A model generated the notes under the pieces. The model did not search any database, had not been told where the DNA came from, and saw only the letters and a program-made list of their open reading frames with translations. This document shows, piece by piece, positions 6,234 through 8,879 of a stretch of 8,879 bases of DNA; within the stretch, counting starts at the first letter, position 1, and each line of letters starts with the position of its first letter. Location: positions 1 to 8,879 of the forward strand of contig JAFGRS010000749.1 in NCBI GenBank assembly GCA_016935045.1, read 5' to 3'. Position numbers and translations under genes: made by a program. This DNA is from Lentisphaeria bacterium (GTDB lineage Bacteria; Verrucomicrobiota; Lentisphaeria; Oligosphaerales; JAFGRS01).

Positions 6234-8591
6234 CTACTTGTCGACCAGGGTGCGTTCGACCGTCCAGTCGTCTCCGGGCGGATGGAGCATGTAGTGCCGG
6301 CTGAGCCGCAGATAGAGCGTGGAGGGCCCGTCCTTGGGGTGCAGTTCCAGGGCCTTGCCGAAGAGGTCCGCGGCCCGTTCCCAGTCCCGCTCGCGGTAGA
6401 GCCTCAAGCCGTGTTCGAAGGCATGCACGACACGGTTCATGTTGGGGAAGGTGTCGGAGGTATGGTATTCCAGGAGTTCGAAGATCCGCACGGGCTGGGA
6501 CTTGCCCTTGACACGCACGAGGTCGAGTTCCCGCATGCGGTGTTTGCCGTGCAGATTGGTGACGACACCCTCGCCCATGAGCACGTTCGTGCCGTAGAAC
6601 TTGTTGGCGCTTTCGAGACGGGAGGCCAGGTTCACACTGTCGCCGATGACGGTGTAGTCCATGCGTCGGGGCGAGCCGATGTTGCCCGCCACCACTTCGC
6701 CGCAACTCAGACCGATGCCGATGTTGATCGGCGGAGCCTTCTTCTCGGCGCGCCACTCGTTCAGACGCCTGAGGGCCCGGATCATCTCGGCGGCCACGAG
6801 CACCGCATTGTCCGCATCGCGGTCGCCCTTGAAGGGGGCGCCGAACACCGCCATGATGGCATCGCCGATGTACTTGTCGAGCATGCCGCCGTGATCCAGG
6901 ATCACGTCCACCATCTCGGTGAAATAGGAATTCAGCAGGGCCACGGTGTCCCGGGCTCCCAGGGACTCGCTCAGGGGCGTGAAATCGCGGATGTCCGAAA
7001 ACAGGATGGTGACTTCCTGGGCCGTCCCCCCGAGGACGGCATCGCCGCCCTCGATCAGCTTGTCCATCACCTCCTTGGTCATGTAGCGGGCCATGGTGCT
7101 GCGGACACGCTTCTCGCGGGTGACGTCCTCGGCCACCAGCATCAGTCCGATGGGCTCTTCGTGGACGTCCACAAGGGGCTCGGTGGTGAGATTGACGGTG
7201 ATCGAGCGGCTGTCGGGCAGGAGGACTTCCTGGTCCATCGCGATATCGGGCTGGTTGGTCTCGTGGACTTGACGGAGGGCATCCTTGAGCCAGGGGTTGG
7301 TGAGGCCGAAGAGATCGAAGGCGGACTGGCCGACCACATCCTCGTCGAGGGCGAAGAGCTTCCGAGCCGCCTCGTTGACCTTGGTCACCTTGAACTCGGT
7401 GTCGAGGGTGATGACGGCATTCGTGAGGCTCTGGAGGATGCTCTCGTTGTAGTTGCGGGCGTTGAGAACGTCCTCGAAGAGCCGGGCATTCTCCAGGGCG
7501 ATGCTGGCCTGGGCCGCAAAGGCCTGGAGAAGGGCTTCGTCCTGCTTGGTGAAGGGGCCGTTGCGGCGGTTCAGGACCTGCATGACGCCCACCTTCTGCC
7601 CCTTGCGGTTGAGCACGGGAATGCAGAGGATGTTGCGCGTGCGGTAGCCGGTGCGCCGGTCCACTTCCCGGTTGAAGCGCGGATCGGCATAGGCATCGGG
7701 GATGTTGATGATGGTCCCCGAGGTGAAGCAGGCTCCCGCCAGGCCCGCAGTCGCCGGGAAGCGGATCTCCTCGGCGCCGATGCCCTCGGCTACCCGGGAC
7801 CAGAGTTCGTTGGTAATCTCGTCGAAGAGGAACAGGGTGCTGCGGTCCGCATTGAGGATCTCGGTGGTCACCGAGACGATCTTCTGCAGCAGGCGATTGA
7901 GGTTCAGTTCCGAGGAGATGGCATTGGTCACCTCAAAGAGCTTGGCTTCCTCCTTTCGGGCGGCCTCGACCTCTTCGAACAGGCGGGCATTCTCAAGGGC
8001 CCAACAGGCCTGACTGCACATGGCCCGGAGCAGCAGCATGTCGCGGTCGTCGAAGCCTCCCCTGCGCTTGTTCAGCACTTCGGCAACGCCGACCACCTTG
8101 CCACGCGCATTGCGCAGGGGAACGGCAATGATGTTGCGGGTGCGGTACCCCGTGCGGCGGTCAATCTCAGGGTTGAAGCGGTCGTCCGCATAGGCGTCGT
8201 CGATGATCAGTTCCTCACCCTTGCGGAAGACCCAACCCGCCACACCCAGGCCCGCCGGGAAACGGATCTCCTCGATGTCGTCCCCCAACGCCACCCGCGA
8301 AAAGAGTTCGTCCGAAGCCTCGTCGTAGAGGAACAGCGAACTGCGCTCGGCGTGCAGGGTGTCGGTCAGGATGGTCATGAAGCGGGGCAGGACGTGGTGC
8401 AGGGCCCGAAACTGCCCGAGCTGGTGCGCGACGTCCAGCAGCCGCACGGTGTGCATGAGGAGGTTGCGAAACCGCGTCAGAAGTTCCGATCGATCGGTCT
8501 GCGAGAGGGTCCCGAGCAGGCGTTCGACTTCCTCGTCGTGGAGCCGGTGCTCGAATACCGAACTCACAATGTCAAGATCAGTGGTCTCCAC
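6234..8591 (-). CDS. Soluble class III adenylate cyclase, GAF-GAF-PAS-cyclase-TPR
   Basis: A 785-aa signalling enzyme predicted to make cAMP from ATP. Domains in order: N-terminal helical segment (1-65), GAF1 (about 68-205), a coiled linker, GAF2 (about 230-375), PAS (about 380-490), class III cyclase homology domain (about 520-700) and a short TPR-like tail (about 720-755). The active site looks complete: metal-binding Asp533 (FSDIRDFT) and Asp577 (KYIGDAIMAVFG), adenine-selecting Lys573 and Asp645 (MDYTVIGD), and transition-state Asn654 and Arg658 (NLASR). Lys and Asp at the purine-selecting positions favour ATP over GTP. Both GAF domains share DAYAD-RFN...DRRTGYRTRN and end in near-NKFDE motifs (NKRRGGFDDRD and NRRNGPFTKQDE), typical of GAF domains that may bind cyclic nucleotides. 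No membrane segment or signal peptide is seen. The start is GTG at 8591, fixed by AAGGAG 6 nt upstream. The deacetylase-like gene follows by 12 bp. Confidence 0.94.
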   Translation of the reverse strand: METTDLDIVSSVFEHRLHDEEVERLLGTLSQTDRSELLTRFRNLLMHTVRLLDVAHQLGQFRALHHVLPRFMTILTDTLHAERSSLFLYDEASDELFSRVALGDDIEEIRFPAGLGVAGWVFRKGEELIIDDAYADDRFNPEIDRRTGYRTRNIIAVPLRNARGKVVGVAEVLNKRRGGFDDRDMLLLRAMCSQACWALENARLFEEVEAARKEEAKLFEVTNAISSELNLNRLLQKIVSVTTEILNADRSTLFLFDEITNELWSRVAEGIGAEEIRFPATAGLAGACFTSGTIINIPDAYADPRFNREVDRRTGYRTRNILCIPVLNRKGQKVGVMQVLNRRNGPFTKQDEALLQAFAAQASIALENARLFEDVLNARNYNESILQSLTNAVITLDTEFKVTKVNEAARKLFALDEDVVGQSAFDLFGLTNPWLKDALRQVHETNQPDIAMDQEVLLPDSRSITVNLTTEPLVDVHEEPIGLMLVAEDVTREKRVRSTMARYMTKEVMDKLIEGGDAVLGGTAQEVTILFSDIRDFTPLSESLGARDTVALLNSYFTEMVDVILDHGGMLDKYIGDAIMAVFGAPFKGDRDADNAVLVAAEMIRALRRLNEWRAEKKAPPINIGIGLSCGEVVAGNIGSPRRMDYTVIGDSVNLASRLESANKFYGTNVLMGEGVVTNLHGKHRMRELDLVRVKGKSQPVRIFELLEYHTSDTFPNMNRVVHAFEHGLRLYRERDWERAADLFGKALELHPKDGPSTLYLRLSRHYMLHPPGDDWTVERTLVDK

Positions 8592-8597
8592 ACGCCA

Positions 8598-8603
8598 CTC
8601 CTT
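8598..8603 (-). promoter_or_regulatory. Ribosome binding site deciding a GTG start
   Basis: AAGGAG on the minus strand lies 6 nt before the GTG at 8591. No in-frame ATG is available until about residue 46, inside the N-terminal helical region, so the GTG start is well supported. Confidence 0.75.
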
Positions 8604-8610
8604 CGACCAC

Positions 8611-8627
8611 CCGTCCGCCCGGGACGG
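8611..8627 (-). promoter_or_regulatory. Leader hairpin next to the cyclase ribosome binding site
   Basis: CCGTCC (8611-8616) pairs with GGACGG (8622-8627) around a 5-base loop, 7 nt upstream of the Shine-Dalgarno site. In the mRNA this 6-bp GC stem could modulate translation. Hairpins are common in DNA this GC-rich, so the role is speculative. Confidence 0.25.
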
Positions 8628-8698
8628 TCGACACGCTTGGCTACCGGAACCGCGGACAGCTACGCACCGACACGGTCACAAACAACCCCATCCGAATC

Positions 8699-8728
8699 AC
8701 TATAGCCGGACCAGACTGCTTCACGCAA
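8699..8728 (-). promoter_or_regulatory. Candidate sigma70-type promoter of the cyclase-deacetylase operon
   Basis: On the minus strand, TTGCGT (8723-8728) and TATAGT (8699-8704) are separated by 18 bp; the -10 matches consensus at five of six positions. The start point would be near 8692, giving a leader of about 100 nt before the GTG start. A second ACTATA (8822-8827, TATAGT on the minus strand) has no -35 at a suitable distance. The remaining sequence from 8729 to the window end shows no convincing gene. Confidence 0.5.
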
Positions 8729-8879
8729 GCCGAAACGCCGCACCCTGGCCGCGAAGACCGGCAGCGCAAAACGCTTCCGGACGGCAACCGGTGACCCTCC
8801 GGCCACGCGATGGAAGCGGGTACTATACACCATGGTCCCCGGCCTGCACCTGCCGCAACCGGGAACGCAGGGCTGTTCC

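Noticed and set aside
5106..8705. Very long open frame (1199 codons) on the + strand
   Set aside because: It is the antisense shadow of the cyclase and deacetylase genes: their codon bias removes stops from the opposite strand. The translation is Gly/Val/Glu-rich with no domain, while both minus-strand genes have complete recognisable motifs.
8660..8833. 57-aa minus-strand open frame (start MVYSTRFHRVAGG) upstream of the cyclase
   Set aside because: No good ribosome binding site and no recognisable domain, and it runs through the cyclase promoter candidate. It is probably a chance frame.
8832..8879. Possible start of a divergent + strand gene at the right edge (MVPGLHLPQPG...)
   Set aside because: The frame is open to the window end, but only 16 codons are visible and no Shine-Dalgarno site is seen, so it cannot be supported.

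Overview
The window is a bacterial chromosomal segment with very high G+C (about two thirds by eye) and strong G/C preference at third codon positions. Shine-Dalgarno sites are clear and several sites look like sigma70-type promoters. The gene content is two-component and cyclic-nucleotide signalling, a ComM/YifB-type ATPase and an S23-like four-helix-bundle protein. This fits a free-living Gram-negative-type bacterium, possibly deltaproteobacterial or an uncultured phylum. I cannot assign a taxon from the sequence alone.

Layout. Positions 1-688 hold no convincing gene, only GC-rich inverted repeats and a possible promoter for the next gene. A GAF-domain sensor histidine kinase lies on the + strand (689-1948). 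It converges on, and overlaps by 20 bp, a single-domain response regulator on the minus strand (1929-2300), which has its own promoter candidate at 2407-2435. Between the regulator and the next gene is a repeat-dense strip. It holds a compact MITE-like element (2455-2590, with 8-bp flanking direct repeats and 12-bp imperfect terminal inverted repeats around a 26-bp-arm hairpin) and a four-copy array of palindromic REP-like units (2711-2867). The array runs into the 3' end of the four-helix-bundle gene (2828-3322). That gene follows a complete yifB/comM-like gene (3372-4907) by 49 bp. An AT-rich island at about 4980-5045 carries a good promoter for this pair. Upstream are a deacetylase-fold protein (5154-6221) and, 12 bp before it, a large soluble adenylate cyclase with GAF-GAF-PAS-cyclase-TPR layout (6234-8591, GTG start). 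These two look like one operon, with a promoter candidate at 8699-8728.

How the parts may fit. The kinase GAF domain and the two cyclase GAF domains share the same signature (DAY-D...DRR-G-RTR followed by a degenerate NKFDE motif), so the kinase and the cyclase may sense the same kind of ligand. The cyclase has every residue expected for making cAMP. The kinase/regulator pair is a plausible phosphorelay with no DNA-binding output inside the window. I did not find a phage, CRISPR, toxin-antitoxin or other defence system. The most unusual material is the repeat strip at 2447-2867 and its apparent contribution of a C-terminal tail and stop codon to the four-helix-bundle gene.
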